The translations under genes were made by a program, and so were the position numbers. Under the pieces are notes generated by a model. That model saw only the letters and a program-made list of their open reading frames with translations. It did no database searches and was not told the origin of the DNA. From Natrialbaceae archaeon AArc-T1-2 (GTDB taxonomy: Archaea; Halobacteriota; Halobacteria; Halobacteriales; Natrialbaceae), in NCBI RefSeq assembly GCF_030273315.1, contig NZ_CP127174.1:2232001-2296000 (forward strand): a stretch of DNA of 64,000 nucleotides. The letters are read 5' to 3'. Positions 1 through 8,474 of the stretch are shown here, piece by piece (the stretch's first letter is position 1; every line of letters begins with the position of its first letter).

Positions 1-846
1 GTCACCGGCGGCGTAGACGTTCTCGTCGTTCGTCCGGCCGTACTCGTCGGTCGCGATGGCTCCGGTCTCGCCGATCTCGATGCCTGCGTCTTCGGCCAGC
101 GAGACGTTCGGCGCGACGCCGACGCCGACGATCACGACGTCCGCCGGGACGGACTCCTCGTCCTCGAGTTCGACCGCCTCGACCCGCCCGTCGCCGGTAA
201 AGCCCTCGACGGCCGTCTCGAGGTGGAGGGAGACGCCCTGCTCGCGGAGGTGGTTCTCGACGACGCCGGCGGCCGTCTCGCCGAAGGGCGCGAGGATGGT
301 GGGCAACATCTCGAACATCGAGACCTCGAGGCCACGTCCGGCCAGTGCCTCGGCCATCTCGACGCCGACGTAGCCGCCGCCGACGATCGCCGCCCGTTCG
401 AGATCGTCGCTCACGTCGTCCTCGATCGCGTCCGCCGCGTCCATGTCGTGGATCGTGAACACGCCCTCGAGGTCGATGCCGTCAAACGGCGGCTCGATCG
501 CCCGCGCGCCGGTCCCGATCAGCAGGTGATCGTAGGACTGTTCGAACCGCTCGCCGTCTCTCTCGACTGTGACCGTCTCGGCGTCGGGGTCGACCTCGAC
601 GACCTCGTGGCCCGTCCGGAGATCGATGTCGCGTTCCTCGCGAAACGTTTCGGGCGTCACGCTGACGAGGTCCTCGAGGTCCTCGATCTCGCCTTTGACG
701 TAGTAGGGCATCCCGCAGGCGGCGTAGGAGACCCACTCGCCGCGCTCGAAGACGGTCACATCGAGTCCCGGTTCGTCCCGTTTCGCCTTGCTCGCCGCGC
801 TCATCCCCGCTGCGTCGCCACCGACGATCACGAACCGTTCGTCCAT
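1..846 (-). CDS. CoA-disulfide reductase-like FAD/NAD(P)-dependent oxidoreductase (3' part outside window)
   Basis: About 282 N-terminal codons are visible; the gene runs off the left edge. The protein opens with an FAD-binding Rossmann motif (VIVGGDAAGMSAA) and has a second NAD(P)H-binding GGGYVG motif near residue 150. A single conserved cysteine, Cys44 in YAACGMPYY, matches the active-site position of the single-cysteine CoA-disulfide reductase / NADH oxidase / persulfide reductase branch rather than the CxxxxC disulfide reductases. That branch moves electrons from NAD(P)H to CoA or persulfide substrates. It lies downstream of, and on the same strand as, DsrE and TusA genes, which suggests a role in sulfane-sulfur handling (inference). 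The ATG at 844-846 is the first in-frame start before the Rossmann motif. Confidence 0.85.
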   Translation of the reverse strand, partial: MDERFVIVGGDAAGMSAASKAKRDEPGLDVTVFERGEWVSYAACGMPYYVKGEIEDLEDLVSVTPETFREERDIDLRTGHEVVEVDPDAETVTVERDGERFEQSYDHLLIGTGARAIEPPFDGIDLEGVFTIHDMDAADAIEDDVSDDLERAAIVGGGYVGVEMAEALAGRGLEVSMFEMLPTILAPFGETAAGVVENHLREQGVSLHLETAVEGFTGDGRVEAVELEDEESVPADVVIVGVGVAPNVSLAEDAGIEIGETGAIATDEYGRTNDENVYAAGD

Positions 847-1060
847 GCAGCCGTGTAGACGCTCTCGTTTCTAAAGCGTTCCTCAGCCGTCACAACGACG
901 TACAATATATCGAACGCGTCTGGCCAAGGCCAAATCAGGCATTTTACATGACCGGCTACGTAATAGGGGGAGAGCAACGTCGACGCCGACGGTGTCAACG
1001 ACGGGTGATATACGAACGTAACGCTAGCCGATACTGGCGACGAGTCCGCCCAGCAGACGG

Positions 1061-1648
1061 CTAGACGAGCAGCTGGATGTCCGACTCGGCCATGTGCTGG
1101 ATCGCGGTGGCCGCGCCGACACCGGTGGTGACGCCGTCGTAGAAGTCGTCTTCGTCGTAATCCATCAGCTCGATCGTCATCTGACAGGCCTGCAGATCGA
1201 CGCCCTGATCCAGCGAGAGCTCGATCAGCTCCTCGATAGTGGCGGTCTCGTTGTCGGCGATCTTCTTTCGCATCATCTTGGTGGCCATCGCGTCCATGCC
1301 GGGCAGGGCCGCCACGGCGTTTGGCACCGGCATGTTCGGGTTGCCGACGGCGCTGAGTTTGAGCTCTCTGGCCTTTTCCTCGTGGAGGATGTCGAGTCCC
1401 CAGAACGTGTGGAAGACGACGACGTCCCAGCCGAAGGCGGCGGCCGTACTCCCGAGGATAAGCGGCGGGTACGCCATGTCGAGTGTCCCCTGCGTGGCGA
1501 CGATCGTCATCTTCTTCCCGCCGTCGGCCGTCTCGAGGTCGGCCAGCGACGACTCGAGCTCGTCGACGCGTTCACGAAGCGCCTGGAAGTCGGCGGCGTC
1601 GACCGCGGGATCGGCGTCGTCGGCCGGTGTGGGGTTGTCCGTACTCAT
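1061..1648 (-). CDS. DsrE/DsrF-family sulfur-relay protein
   Basis: A 195-aa protein. Residues 1-45 are an acidic, coiled-coil-like lead. From about residue 46 it has the DsrE/F alpha/beta fold (start MTIVATQGTLDMAYPP), with the helix-strand segment DVVVFHTFWGLDIL and a cysteine at 155 (LQACQMTIELM) at the family's usual sulfur-carrying position. DsrE-like proteins pass persulfide sulfur to or from TusA. The gene starts one base after the stop of tusA, so the two are almost certainly co-transcribed and translationally coupled. In archaea this family is often annotated as peroxiredoxin-family DsrE; the exact acceptor is not evident. Confidence 0.85.
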   Translation of the reverse strand: MSTDNPTPADDADPAVDAADFQALRERVDELESSLADLETADGGKKMTIVATQGTLDMAYPPLILGSTAAAFGWDVVVFHTFWGLDILHEEKARELKLSAVGNPNMPVPNAVAALPGMDAMATKMMRKKIADNETATIEELIELSLDQGVDLQACQMTIELMDYDEDDFYDGVTTGVGAATAIQHMAESDIQLLV

Positions 1649-1649
1649 C

Positions 1650-1895
1650 TCAGTCAGTCTTCTGTACGTAGTGTTTGTAGACGCCGTCGCCCTCGACCTG
1701 CTCGAGGAGATCGACGCCGTCGGTGCCCGCTGCCCAGCCGTCGATGTCGCTCATGCTCCCCGAATCCGTCGCCACCACCTCGAGGACGTCACCCTCTGCT
1801 AGGTCGTCGATCGCCTGTTTCGTCTTGACGACCGGCATCGGGCAGGACTGTCCTTTCACGTCGAGTGTCTCCGTAACGTCGTATTCCGTGCTCAT
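1650..1895 (-). CDS. TusA-family sulfurtransferase
   Basis: An 81-aa protein with the TusA/SirA signature: Cys18 in GQSCPMPVVKTKQAI, the CPxP motif that carries a persulfide, followed by the acidic beta-alpha-beta-alpha-beta fold. It is a cytoplasmic sulfur shuttle between a cysteine desulfurase or rhodanese and acceptors such as DsrE or thiolation enzymes. It is the first gene of a minus-strand set followed by DsrE and, after a 214-bp gap, a CoA-disulfide-reductase-like flavoprotein. A TATA-like TTTTTATCC lies about 40-50 bp upstream (about 1937-1945), so it probably has its own promoter. Length fits the family. Confidence 0.9.
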   Translation of the reverse strand: MSTEYDVTETLDVKGQSCPMPVVKTKQAIDDLAEGDVLEVVATDSGSMSDIDGWAAGTDGVDLLEQVEGDGVYKHYVQKTD

Positions 1896-2154
1896 GATTA
1901 TTTGTATTGGGTATGATGTACAATACCACTGCGTTGGATAAAAACGTACCGGTCACACTGGTAACCACGCCGTGTTACGCCCGTTCGTTGTGCTGGACGG
2001 GACGTTCCAAGTATTGCCTACTGTCGGGAACCGGCCACCTAACCGGACGATGGGTCCGGGTAGCGACCACATACAAATGTAGGTGAGTGTGACAGTCGGG
2101 TTCGTGGTCACGTCGTCCGAGAACGGTTCGACGGATCGACCACGGTCGGTACCC

Positions 2155-3183
2155 ATGCTCGATCAACCGCTTACAGCTAGAATCCCCACTGCGATCGCCC
2201 TCGGAGTACTCGTCTGTGGTCTCGTTACCGCAGTCGCCGTCGCAGGCGTCGTCCTCGCCGGTCCACCGCCTACTGACGATTCCACGACCGTCGGCACCCA
2301 CTCGTCCGACGCCAGCGTTGTCTTCCAGACCGAACGCGAAGACCAGTCCGAGGAACCGATCGAACCCGAGTACGTCGAACCGGTGCCCGAAGAAGACGAC
2401 CCCTACTACGAAGCGGCCGCACGCGACGGCAGCTGGGTCAGTTACGTCAACCCCCGTGACGAGTACCGGGATCCGTATCTCGGCGACGGCTCCGGGAAGC
2501 TCTGTGTCACGCTGCTCAACGAAGACGGCGACGTGATCGTCGGCGAGAGCGTGCCCAACACGACCGTTACGGTACCGACCGGCGACTCGCTCGCCTGGCA
2601 TACCTCGGCCGATCCCTTCACCGTCGAGTATCCGCTCACGGACCACCACGTCCGCCCGCTCGATGCCGACCAGTTCGGGACTACCCCGGATCTACCACAG
2701 GGTGACGGCTACATGGACAGTCATTGCATCGAGTGGCACGGTCTCCCCGAGGACGAAACCGTCTCCTACGGCGAGGTCGAGATCGACGGCGAGTACGAGG
2801 AGTACATCGACGTCGTCGGCTACCACCAGCAGGCACACGATTCCTGGGACAGCGACGTCGATCCGATCGAGGACGCCGTCTCCTACGAGGAGGCAGGTGG
2901 TGGCTGGACGTACCGAACCGACGGCTCGCACGGCCAGGCGGTCGTCGTCCTCCAGCTCGATCCGCCGACCGACGCCTCCGACGACGCCGGGACGGACGAT
3001 GACGCAGGCGACGACGACACAGCTGACGGAGAAGACGACGAACGTGCCGACCACGACGTCGCCACAGGCACCGCGAGCACCGACGATACGTCCCCGGACG
3101 CAGGCGACGACGAGGTTCCCGGGCTTGGCGTTCTCGCTGCGCTCGTTGCACTCGCCGTCGCTCTCGTTTGCGCGCGTCGCTGA
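2155..3183 (+). CDS. secreted surface protein with signal peptide and PGF-CTERM-like tail
   Basis: A 342-aa exported protein of unknown function. Residues 11-35 form a hydrophobic signal segment. The mature part has a folded region (about residues 110-280, beta-rich, with two conserved-looking Cys), then an Asp/Glu/Thr-rich low-complexity stalk (about 280-318), then VPGLGVLAALVALAVALV followed by CARR. That last part resembles the PGF-CTERM tripartite signal processed by archaeosortase A (motif, TM helix, basic end), with PGL in place of PGF. This predicts cell-surface lipid anchoring after cleavage. A GTG at 2083 is in frame, but ATG 2155 sits correctly before the signal peptide and is preferred. 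I do not recognise the folded domain. Confidence 0.75.
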   Translation: MLDQPLTARIPTAIALGVLVCGLVTAVAVAGVVLAGPPPTDDSTTVGTHSSDASVVFQTEREDQSEEPIEPEYVEPVPEEDDPYYEAAARDGSWVSYVNPRDEYRDPYLGDGSGKLCVTLLNEDGDVIVGESVPNTTVTVPTGDSLAWHTSADPFTVEYPLTDHHVRPLDADQFGTTPDLPQGDGYMDSHCIEWHGLPEDETVSYGEVEIDGEYEEYIDVVGYHQQAHDSWDSDVDPIEDAVSYEEAGGGWTYRTDGSHGQAVVVLQLDPPTDASDDAGTDDDAGDDDTADGEDDERADHDVATGTASTDDTSPDAGDDEVPGLGVLAALVALAVALVCARR

Positions 3184-3203
3184 TCCTCGATTGGAGAGCG
3201 AAG

Positions 3204-4337
3204 CTAGAACAGATCCTCGAGATCGTCGTTCGCAAACGCCGCAGCAGGGTCTGCCTCCGACGTCTGCTCCTCTTCGGTCTGTGCCTTTCGTGCTCGCTCC
3301 AGAAACGACTCGAGTCGCTCGGAGCGTTCGGCACCGCCGAGCAAGACCAGGGCGGCGAGACGGTCACTCTCGAGTGGGAAGTCACCGCCTCGGACCTGCA
3401 TGCTCTCGGTTTCGTCCTCGAGCCAGCGACGGGCGCGTTCGACGCCCTTGCGGGGAATCCGGTCGGGGTCGCCGATAACGACGAGCAGTGCCGCCTCGGC
3501 GTCGGTCGCGTCGGGAAGGCTGGTGCCGGTCAGAAGCGCCTGCCTGGCGACGGTCACGACGGTGTGGACGTTCTCCGCGCTGTCTTCGGCGGCGAGTTCG
3601 CTCGCGTAGCCGAGCGCGGAGACGCCGCCGTTGCGAAGCGTGTTGATGACCTCGCTCGAGTCGACGACGCTCTCGGCCGCGATGGCACCGCGATCGCTCG
3701 AGCCACGTCCGGTCAGTCCGCCACCCCCGCGGTCGAAGACCTCGCCCGAGGCAAACAGGAGGCCGACGCGTCTGGCGATCCGGTCGTTGATCGTCTCGAA
3801 GGCACCCTCGATGCTCTCGCCTTGTTCGTGCCAGGCGTCGTTGTCGATCAGCAGCGTCGAGTCGGCCTCCCGGACGAGGGTCTTCAGCGAGCGACCGGCG
3901 TTGGCCTGGTACAGCGACCCCTCGTTGCGGCCGGGGAGGATCCCGAGCGCGTAGACGGGGACGTCGTAGATGCGCTCGAGCGTCGAGGCGAGTACCGGTG
4001 CGCCGCCGGAGCCCGTCCCGCCGCCGAGTCCGGCGACGATCCAGATCGCTTCCGTCCGCGAGGACATCTGTCGGTCGAACGCGTCGACGACGCTGTCGAC
4101 GTCGGCGTCCATCACCTCGGCTCCGAGCTCGTTGTCGCCACCGACGCCGTGGCCGTTGACGCGATCCTGTCCGACGAGGAGGGTCTCAGCGACCGACAGC
4201 GACTGGAGGTCGGCCGTCGCGGAGTTCACTGCGAGGGCACCCTGCACCGCGTCGAATCCCCGTTCCGCGTCGAACCTGGCGAGCCGTTCGGTGATCTTCC
4301 CACCCGCCTGGCCGACGCCGACGAGAGATACTTTCAT
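3204..4337 (-). CDS. CetZ/FtsZ-superfamily tubulin-like GTPase
   Basis: A 377-aa cytoskeletal GTPase. The N-terminus carries the nucleotide-binding loop GVGQAGGK (7-14); the tubulin/FtsZ signature GGGTGSG is at 105-111; the region around TINDRIARRV corresponds to the T7/switch helix. Gly-rich loops, length and the absence of an FtsZ-type C-terminal tail fit the archaeal CetZ group, which controls cell shape and motility in haloarchaea, rather than FtsZ1/FtsZ2, which act in division. The C-terminal ~60 residues are acidic and coiled-coil-like. The convergent surface-protein gene ends 20 bp away. Which CetZ paralogue this is cannot be decided without alignment. Confidence 0.85.
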   Translation of the reverse strand: MKVSLVGVGQAGGKITERLARFDAERGFDAVQGALAVNSATADLQSLSVAETLLVGQDRVNGHGVGGDNELGAEVMDADVDSVVDAFDRQMSSRTEAIWIVAGLGGGTGSGGAPVLASTLERIYDVPVYALGILPGRNEGSLYQANAGRSLKTLVREADSTLLIDNDAWHEQGESIEGAFETINDRIARRVGLLFASGEVFDRGGGGLTGRGSSDRGAIAAESVVDSSEVINTLRNGGVSALGYASELAAEDSAENVHTVVTVARQALLTGTSLPDATDAEAALLVVIGDPDRIPRKGVERARRWLEDETESMQVRGGDFPLESDRLAALVLLGGAERSERLESFLERARKAQTEEEQTSEADPAAAFANDDLEDLF

Positions 4338-4558
4338 ACGGATACCCGGACTCCGAACCAGTTGAACGTTGCGACTGTCAGCCGAAAATCACGATCCGAC
4401 GTCCCGGGATTTATCCGGGAAGGCACGGCGAGTCGCCCCGTGGACTCGTCTCCCGACACCGACTCGAGCGAACCACGACCCCGAAAACGCCTGTCGCCGT
4501 CGGCCGACGATCGACGACGATGGTAACCCCTATCAGGTAACCAGCCGTTTGCCCGGAC

Positions 4559-4984
4559 ATGTTCTACGAACAGCGCCTGTCGGCTCCGGAAACGCCGACA
4601 GCGTTGCAGACGGAGTATACGGAGAAGCTCGCGGCTATCCTCGAGGGGATCGACCTCGAGACCGCCGCTGCAGAGACCGGGATCGACCGGGACCGACTCG
4701 AGGCGCTGCTCGAGGACGAGTCACCCGACCTCGAGCTCGAGGAGGTCGCCGAGATACAGGCACTCGCAGACGGCGAGCCGGATGCGGAGACGATCGTCGA
4801 GATGGCGTGTGACAACCTCCTGCTCGGGATGACCACCGCGGTGCTCGACGTCGAGGCGGTCGCGGCCGACCTCGAGCTCGATCTCGATCCGAAGGAGGTC
4901 CAACAGAAGATCGAACGCCGTGCACCGATGTCGTTCGAGGAGTTCGTTCACATTCAGCACGTGATCGCAAGCGCCACGCCGTGA
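4559..4984 (+). CDS. conserved haloarchaeal protein, probably DUF5791
   Basis: A 141-aa very acidic helical protein. The N-terminal half contains a segment resembling a helix-turn-helix (LETAAAETGIDRDRLEALLE) and the C-terminal half has further helices; no catalytic motif is visible. The sequence resembles the haloarchaeal DUF5791 family as I remember it; no function is known to me. It is a monocistronic gene between divergent cetZ and the NAC gene. The ATG at 4559 is the only good start; the ORF has strong GC3 throughout, supporting real coding. Confidence 0.75.
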   Translation: MFYEQRLSAPETPTALQTEYTEKLAAILEGIDLETAAAETGIDRDRLEALLEDESPDLELEEVAEIQALADGEPDAETIVEMACDNLLLGMTTAVLDVEAVAADLELDLDPKEVQQKIERRAPMSFEEFVHIQHVIASATP

Positions 4985-4991
4985 TACTGAC

Positions 4992-5021
4992 GGCTGTGGC
5001 TGTGGCTGTGGCTGTGGCTGT
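4992..5021. repeat. hexanucleotide tandem repeat (GGCTGT)x5
   Basis: Five perfect head-to-tail copies of GGCTGT lie in the short gap between the DUF5791-like gene and the NAC gene, starting 7 bp after the stop codon. It is a simple-sequence tract that could vary in copy number; it overlaps no coding region. Confidence 0.9.
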
Positions 5022-5151
5022 GTTCCGGCGGGACCGCGAGACGGGTCGCGGTTGCACCAGTACCGACTCGCAGCCGTCGGTATGAGTCCGCAGCGACGTG
5101 CGATGCGAATCGTTCGGTAGCCTTTTCCCCACGGATAGCAACCTACCGGGT

Positions 5152-5520
5152 ATGTTTGGAGGAGGCGGCGGCGGACTCAATCCGCGCAAGATGGAACAGA
5201 TGATGCAACAGATGGGCATCGACGTCGACGAACTCGACGCCGAGGAGGTCATCATCCGCACCGAGGACGCCGAACTCTACTTCGGCGATCCCGAGGTCAC
5301 CAAGATGGACGCCCGCGGACAGGAGACCTACCAGGTCATCGGTTCGCCCGAGGAACGCGAACGCGGCGCAGGCGAGGCCGAGACGGACGCCGGCCCCGAC
5401 ATCCCCGACGACGACGTCGAGATCGTCGCCATGCGGGCGGACGTCGACGAGGAGACGGCACGCGAGGCGCTCGAGGCAAACGACGGCGACCTCGCGGCGG
5501 CCGTCGAAGCACTCGAGTAA
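5152..5520 (+). CDS. nac: nascent polypeptide-associated complex protein (archaeal NAC)
   Basis: A 122-aa homodimeric ribosome-associated chaperone subunit. It has the Gly-rich, Met-rich N-terminus ([20 protein letters not shown]), then the NAC beta domain (about 30-65, [13 protein letters not shown]...YQVIG), an acidic linker, and a C-terminal UBA domain (about 84-122, [20 protein letters not shown]). NAC binds nascent chains at the ribosome exit tunnel. An upstream in-frame start exists at 5098, but ATG 5152 gives the conserved MFGGG start. The next gene, a tRNA methyltransferase, begins one base after the stop, so the two form a translation-related operon. Confidence 0.95.
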   Translation: MFGGGGGGLNPRKMEQMMQQMGIDVDELDAEEVIIRTEDAELYFGDPEVTKMDARGQETYQVIGSPEERERGAGEAETDAGPDIPDDDVEIVAMRADVDEETAREALEANDGDLAAAVEALE

Positions 5521-5521
5521 C

Positions 5522-6256
5522 GTGCAACGCGTCCTGCTCGTTCGCGAGGATCGCGAGCACCTCGTCGAACCCGGCGAGGAGTTCGGCACCGACCTCGGCG
5601 TCCTCGAGGTGCCCCCCGATCCCGAACCCGGCCAGACGCTCGAAACCCACCTGGGTGAGCAGTTCCGGGTGCGCCGACTGCGCGGTCCGGATCTCTTTCA
5701 TCACTTCGAACGGACGGGTGCGCCGATGGTGCCCCGCGACGTCGGCCTCGTGATCGGCGAAACCGGCGTCGCGATGGGCGATCGGGTGCTCGACGCCGGC
5801 ACCGGGACGGGCGTGCTCGCGGCGTCGATGGCCCGCGCCGGCGCCGACGTCACGACCTACGAACGCGACCCCGAGTTTGCGGCCGTCGCGCGCGAAAACA
5901 TGACGCTTGCAGGCATCGACGACGCCGTCGAGGTCCGAACCGGCGACGTCACCGACGACCTCGAGACCCTTTCCGAACACGAGCCGTTCGACGTGGTGAC
6001 GTTGGATACGGCCGACGCGCCCGATGTGGTCGCCCACACGCCGGGACTGCTCGTCGACGGCGGCTTTCTCGCGGTCTACAGCCCGTTCGTCGAGGACAGC
6101 CGCGAGGTCGTCGCAGCGGCCCGTGAGGCCGACCTGGTGGACGTTCGGACCCGCGAGACGATTCAACGCGAGATGGACTTCGACGATCGAGGCTCGCGGC
6201 CGTCGACGGCCCCCGTCGGTCACACGGGCTATCTGACGATCGCGCGCAACGAGTGA
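5522..6256 (+). CDS. trmI: tRNA (adenine-N1)-methyltransferase, TrmI family
   Basis: A 244-aa SAM-dependent methyltransferase. The N-terminal ~65 residues form the small beta domain typical of TrmI. Motif I (VLDAGTGTGVLA) is at 89-100, with acidic motif II (TTYERD), motif IV (DVVTLDTADAPD) and the late EMDFDDRGSRP...GHTGYL tail seen in archaeal TrmI (RP.....H.GYL). It makes m1A (m1A57/58) in the T-loop of tRNA. It starts with GTG directly behind nac. Assignment to this family is strong; exact site specificity (57 versus 58) is from family knowledge. Confidence 0.92.
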   Translation: MQRVLLVREDREHLVEPGEEFGTDLGVLEVPPDPEPGQTLETHLGEQFRVRRLRGPDLFHHFERTGAPMVPRDVGLVIGETGVAMGDRVLDAGTGTGVLAASMARAGADVTTYERDPEFAAVARENMTLAGIDDAVEVRTGDVTDDLETLSEHEPFDVVTLDTADAPDVVAHTPGLLVDGGFLAVYSPFVEDSREVVAAAREADLVDVRTRETIQREMDFDDRGSRPSTAPVGHTGYLTIARNE

Positions 6257-6307
6257 GTGCCCGGTCCGACGTGGGGATTTAGGTGCCGGGAGCGCGTCCC
6301 AGGGCGC

Positions 6308-6646
6308 ATGGAACGTGTCTCACTCGATGACCTCGATCCTGCAGAAGCCATGGACGGCGTCCACCTGGCGATGATGGCCGGCGGCGAATCGATGAACATT
6401 CAACACGTGGCGGTCGAACCCGGCGCGGTCATCGACGAACACAGCCACCCACACGAGCAGACGGGCTTTCTCTACGAGGGCGAGTTGACGTTTCTGGTCG
6501 ACGGCGAGGAGATCGTCGTCGGTCCGGGCGACTCCTACGCGATTCCCGGCGACTGCCCCCACGCCGCTGAAAACCGCGGCGAGGAGACGGTCCGCGGTAT
6601 CGATATTTTCAGCCCGCCGCGGGAGAATCCGAGCTGGCAGGACTAG
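6308..6646 (+). CDS. cupin-domain protein
   Basis: A 112-aa single-domain cupin. Motif 1 is visible as G-x5-H-x-H-x3-E (DEHSHPHEQTGFLYEG) and motif 2 as GDSYAIPGDCPHAAEN, giving the His/His/Glu/His metal site. The beta-barrel length fits small RmlC-like cupins. Substrate is unknown; such proteins range from isomerases to dioxygenases and binding proteins. The ATG at 6308 follows the trmI stop by about 50 bp and may be served by read-through. It converges on purA. Confidence 0.85.
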   Translation: MERVSLDDLDPAEAMDGVHLAMMAGGESMNIQHVAVEPGAVIDEHSHPHEQTGFLYEGELTFLVDGEEIVVGPGDSYAIPGDCPHAAENRGEETVRGIDIFSPPRENPSWQD

Positions 6647-6670
6647 AGTCGACGGCAGTCACTCGGCGCG

Positions 6671-8032
6671 CTACTCGTAGGGGTCTTCGACGATGACGGT
6701 CTCCTCGCGGCCGGGACCGACGCCGACGGCGTAGACCGGCACCTCGAGTTCGTCCTCCAAGTACTCGAGGTAGGTCTGTGCGTTCTCGGGAATCGCCTCG
6801 TAGCCCTCGGCGGCGACTGCTTCCCAGTCGACCTCGGGCCAGCCGTCGAACGTGCGGAACGTAGCCTCACACTCGCCCCACTGCTCGGTCGTTGGGGGCA
6901 TCGTCAGCAGCTCCTCACCGTCGCGTTCGTAGGCGTGACCGACCTTGACCTCCTCGAGACCGGCCAGCACGTCGATGTGGTTGACCGCGAGGCCGGTGAA
7001 GCCGCTCGCTCGCGCGGCGTGGCGAAGCATCGGGACGTCGAGCCAGCCGACGCGGCGGGGGCGGCCGGTGACGGTACCGTACTCGCCGCCTTCGTCGCGG
7101 ATGTAGGTCGCGAGTTCCTCCTCGTCCTCGTCGGCATCGTCGGCATCGTAGCCGGGGGTCTGTCCCTCGACGCCACCCAGTTCCGTCGGCAGCGGGCCGG
7201 TGCCGACCCGCGAGAGGTAGGCCTTGACGACGCCGATGACCTCGCCCTGGCCGACGACCGTCGGGCCGAGGCCGGTGCCGACGCAGGCCCCGCCCGCGGT
7301 TGGGTTCGAGGAGGTGACGTAGGGGTAGATGCCGTGGTCGATGTCGATCGAGGTTCCCTGGGCTCCCTCGAGCATGACCTCGTCACCCGCGTCGATCCGT
7401 TCGGCGAGGTAGGTGCCACAGTCGACGGTCATCTCCTCTTCGGCGAGTCGCTTCCCGTACTCGCGGTAGGTCTCGAAGAGGTGATCGACGTCGAATGCCT
7501 CACCCGTCTCCGCGCCGAAGACGTCCTCGGCGAGGGCTCGCTTCTGTGGGACGACGTACTCGAGGCGTTCACGCAGCGTGTCGGGATCGAGCAGATCGCC
7601 GATGCGCACACCGCGACGGCCCGCTTTGTCCTCGTAGGTCGGTCCGATGCCGCGTTTGGTCGTGCCCGCGGCGAGGTCGTCTTTCTCGTCTTCTTCGATG
7701 CCGTCGAGCACGCGGTGGTAGGGAAAGATAGTGTGGGCACGCTCTGCGACGCGGACGTCCGGCTCGAGGCCGCGGTCGCGAAGCGTATCGATCTCCTCGA
7801 ACAGCGTCTCGGGGTTGACGACACAGCCGTTACCCAGGACGCCGACTTTGTCCCGGACGGCTCCGGAGGGGACGAGAGAGAGCTTGTACTTCTCACCGTC
7901 GTGGACGACGGTGTGGCCGGCGTTGTCGCCGCCCTGATACCGGACGACGACGTCGGCAGCGTCGCCGTAGATGTCGACGACGCCGCCTTTGCCTTCGTCG
8001 CCGAGTTGCGACCCGACGATGGTGACAGTCAT
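6671..8032 (-). CDS. purA: adenylosuccinate synthase
   Basis: A 453-aa enzyme that joins IMP and aspartate using GTP to make adenylosuccinate, the first committed step to AMP. Visible signatures are QLGDEGKG (9-16, phosphate loop with catalytic Asp), GGDNAGHT (IMP and Mg site, catalytic His), the GTTKRGIGPTYEDK segment, EGAQGTSIDIDHG, and the Arg-containing VTGRPRRVGW loop. Length is normal for the family, with an Asp/Glu-rich insertion near residue 305 (DADDADEDEEEL) that looks like a halophilic surface loop. A TATA-like GGTTTATC (8058-8065, minus strand) lies 26 bp upstream of ATG, predicting a leaderless mRNA. Confidence 0.97.
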   Translation of the reverse strand: MTVTIVGSQLGDEGKGGVVDIYGDAADVVVRYQGGDNAGHTVVHDGEKYKLSLVPSGAVRDKVGVLGNGCVVNPETLFEEIDTLRDRGLEPDVRVAERAHTIFPYHRVLDGIEEDEKDDLAAGTTKRGIGPTYEDKAGRRGVRIGDLLDPDTLRERLEYVVPQKRALAEDVFGAETGEAFDVDHLFETYREYGKRLAEEEMTVDCGTYLAERIDAGDEVMLEGAQGTSIDIDHGIYPYVTSSNPTAGGACVGTGLGPTVVGQGEVIGVVKAYLSRVGTGPLPTELGGVEGQTPGYDADDADEDEEELATYIRDEGGEYGTVTGRPRRVGWLDVPMLRHAARASGFTGLAVNHIDVLAGLEEVKVGHAYERDGEELLTMPPTTEQWGECEATFRTFDGWPEVDWEAVAAEGYEAIPENAQTYLEYLEDELEVPVYAVGVGPGREETVIVEDPYE

Positions 8033-8057
8033 AACAGCGTTCGGTTCTTCCCCGGCC

Positions 8058-8065
8058 GATAAACC
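8058..8065 (-). promoter_or_regulatory. TATA box of purA
   Basis: Minus-strand GGTTTATC ends 26 bp upstream of the purA ATG, the usual spacing for a leaderless haloarchaeal transcript. Confidence 0.55.
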
Positions 8066-8094
8066 GATTACGGTCCCGCTGCTGGCGGCTGTTC

Positions 8095-8203
8095 ATACTG
8101 TCGGTCATAGACCTGTGAACTGGTGTCCGGGTGATCCGGCCGTTGAACGTGTGTCTGGCCGTGCTGTCACCAGCCGTGTTCACGTCGGTATGACCGACAG
8201 TAT
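8095..8203. repeat. 15-bp perfect inverted repeat between purA and the next gene
   Basis: Arms at 8095-8109 and 8189-8203 read ATACTGTCGGTCATA and its exact reverse complement, separated by 79 bp. The left arm lies about 30 bp upstream of the purA TATA box. This 442-bp intergenic stretch (8033-8474) holds no convincing gene; besides the two promoters the inverted repeat is its only clear structure. It could be a pair of regulator sites or a remnant of a small mobile element; function is unknown. Confidence 0.8.
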
Positions 8204-8440
8204 CACTACCGACTGCTGTACGTCCGTTCCGGGGAAACCGCGACTCGTCTTGCGGTTGCCCCAGATAAGCGTTGCAGAATCCTAACGTTCGCCGGCTTTC
8301 GGCTAATACAAGTGCGCGCGCCTGCAACCGCCCAACGTCGTCGACGCTCGGTACCTCTGCGACTCGACGGTCAGAACCGTTAACTACCCTCACGTCGTAG
8401 TTCGGCCCGACATCGTCTTCTGTCGTTCCTCGAGAGTAAC

Positions 8441-8448
8441 CTTTAAAG
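8441..8448 (+). promoter_or_regulatory. TATA box of the 8475 gene
   Basis: CTTTAAAG centred about 30 bp upstream of ATG 8475 gives a leaderless or near-leaderless transcript. Confidence 0.55.
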
Positions 8449-8474
8449 GGCGCAAAGACAAGTTAACAAATGCC

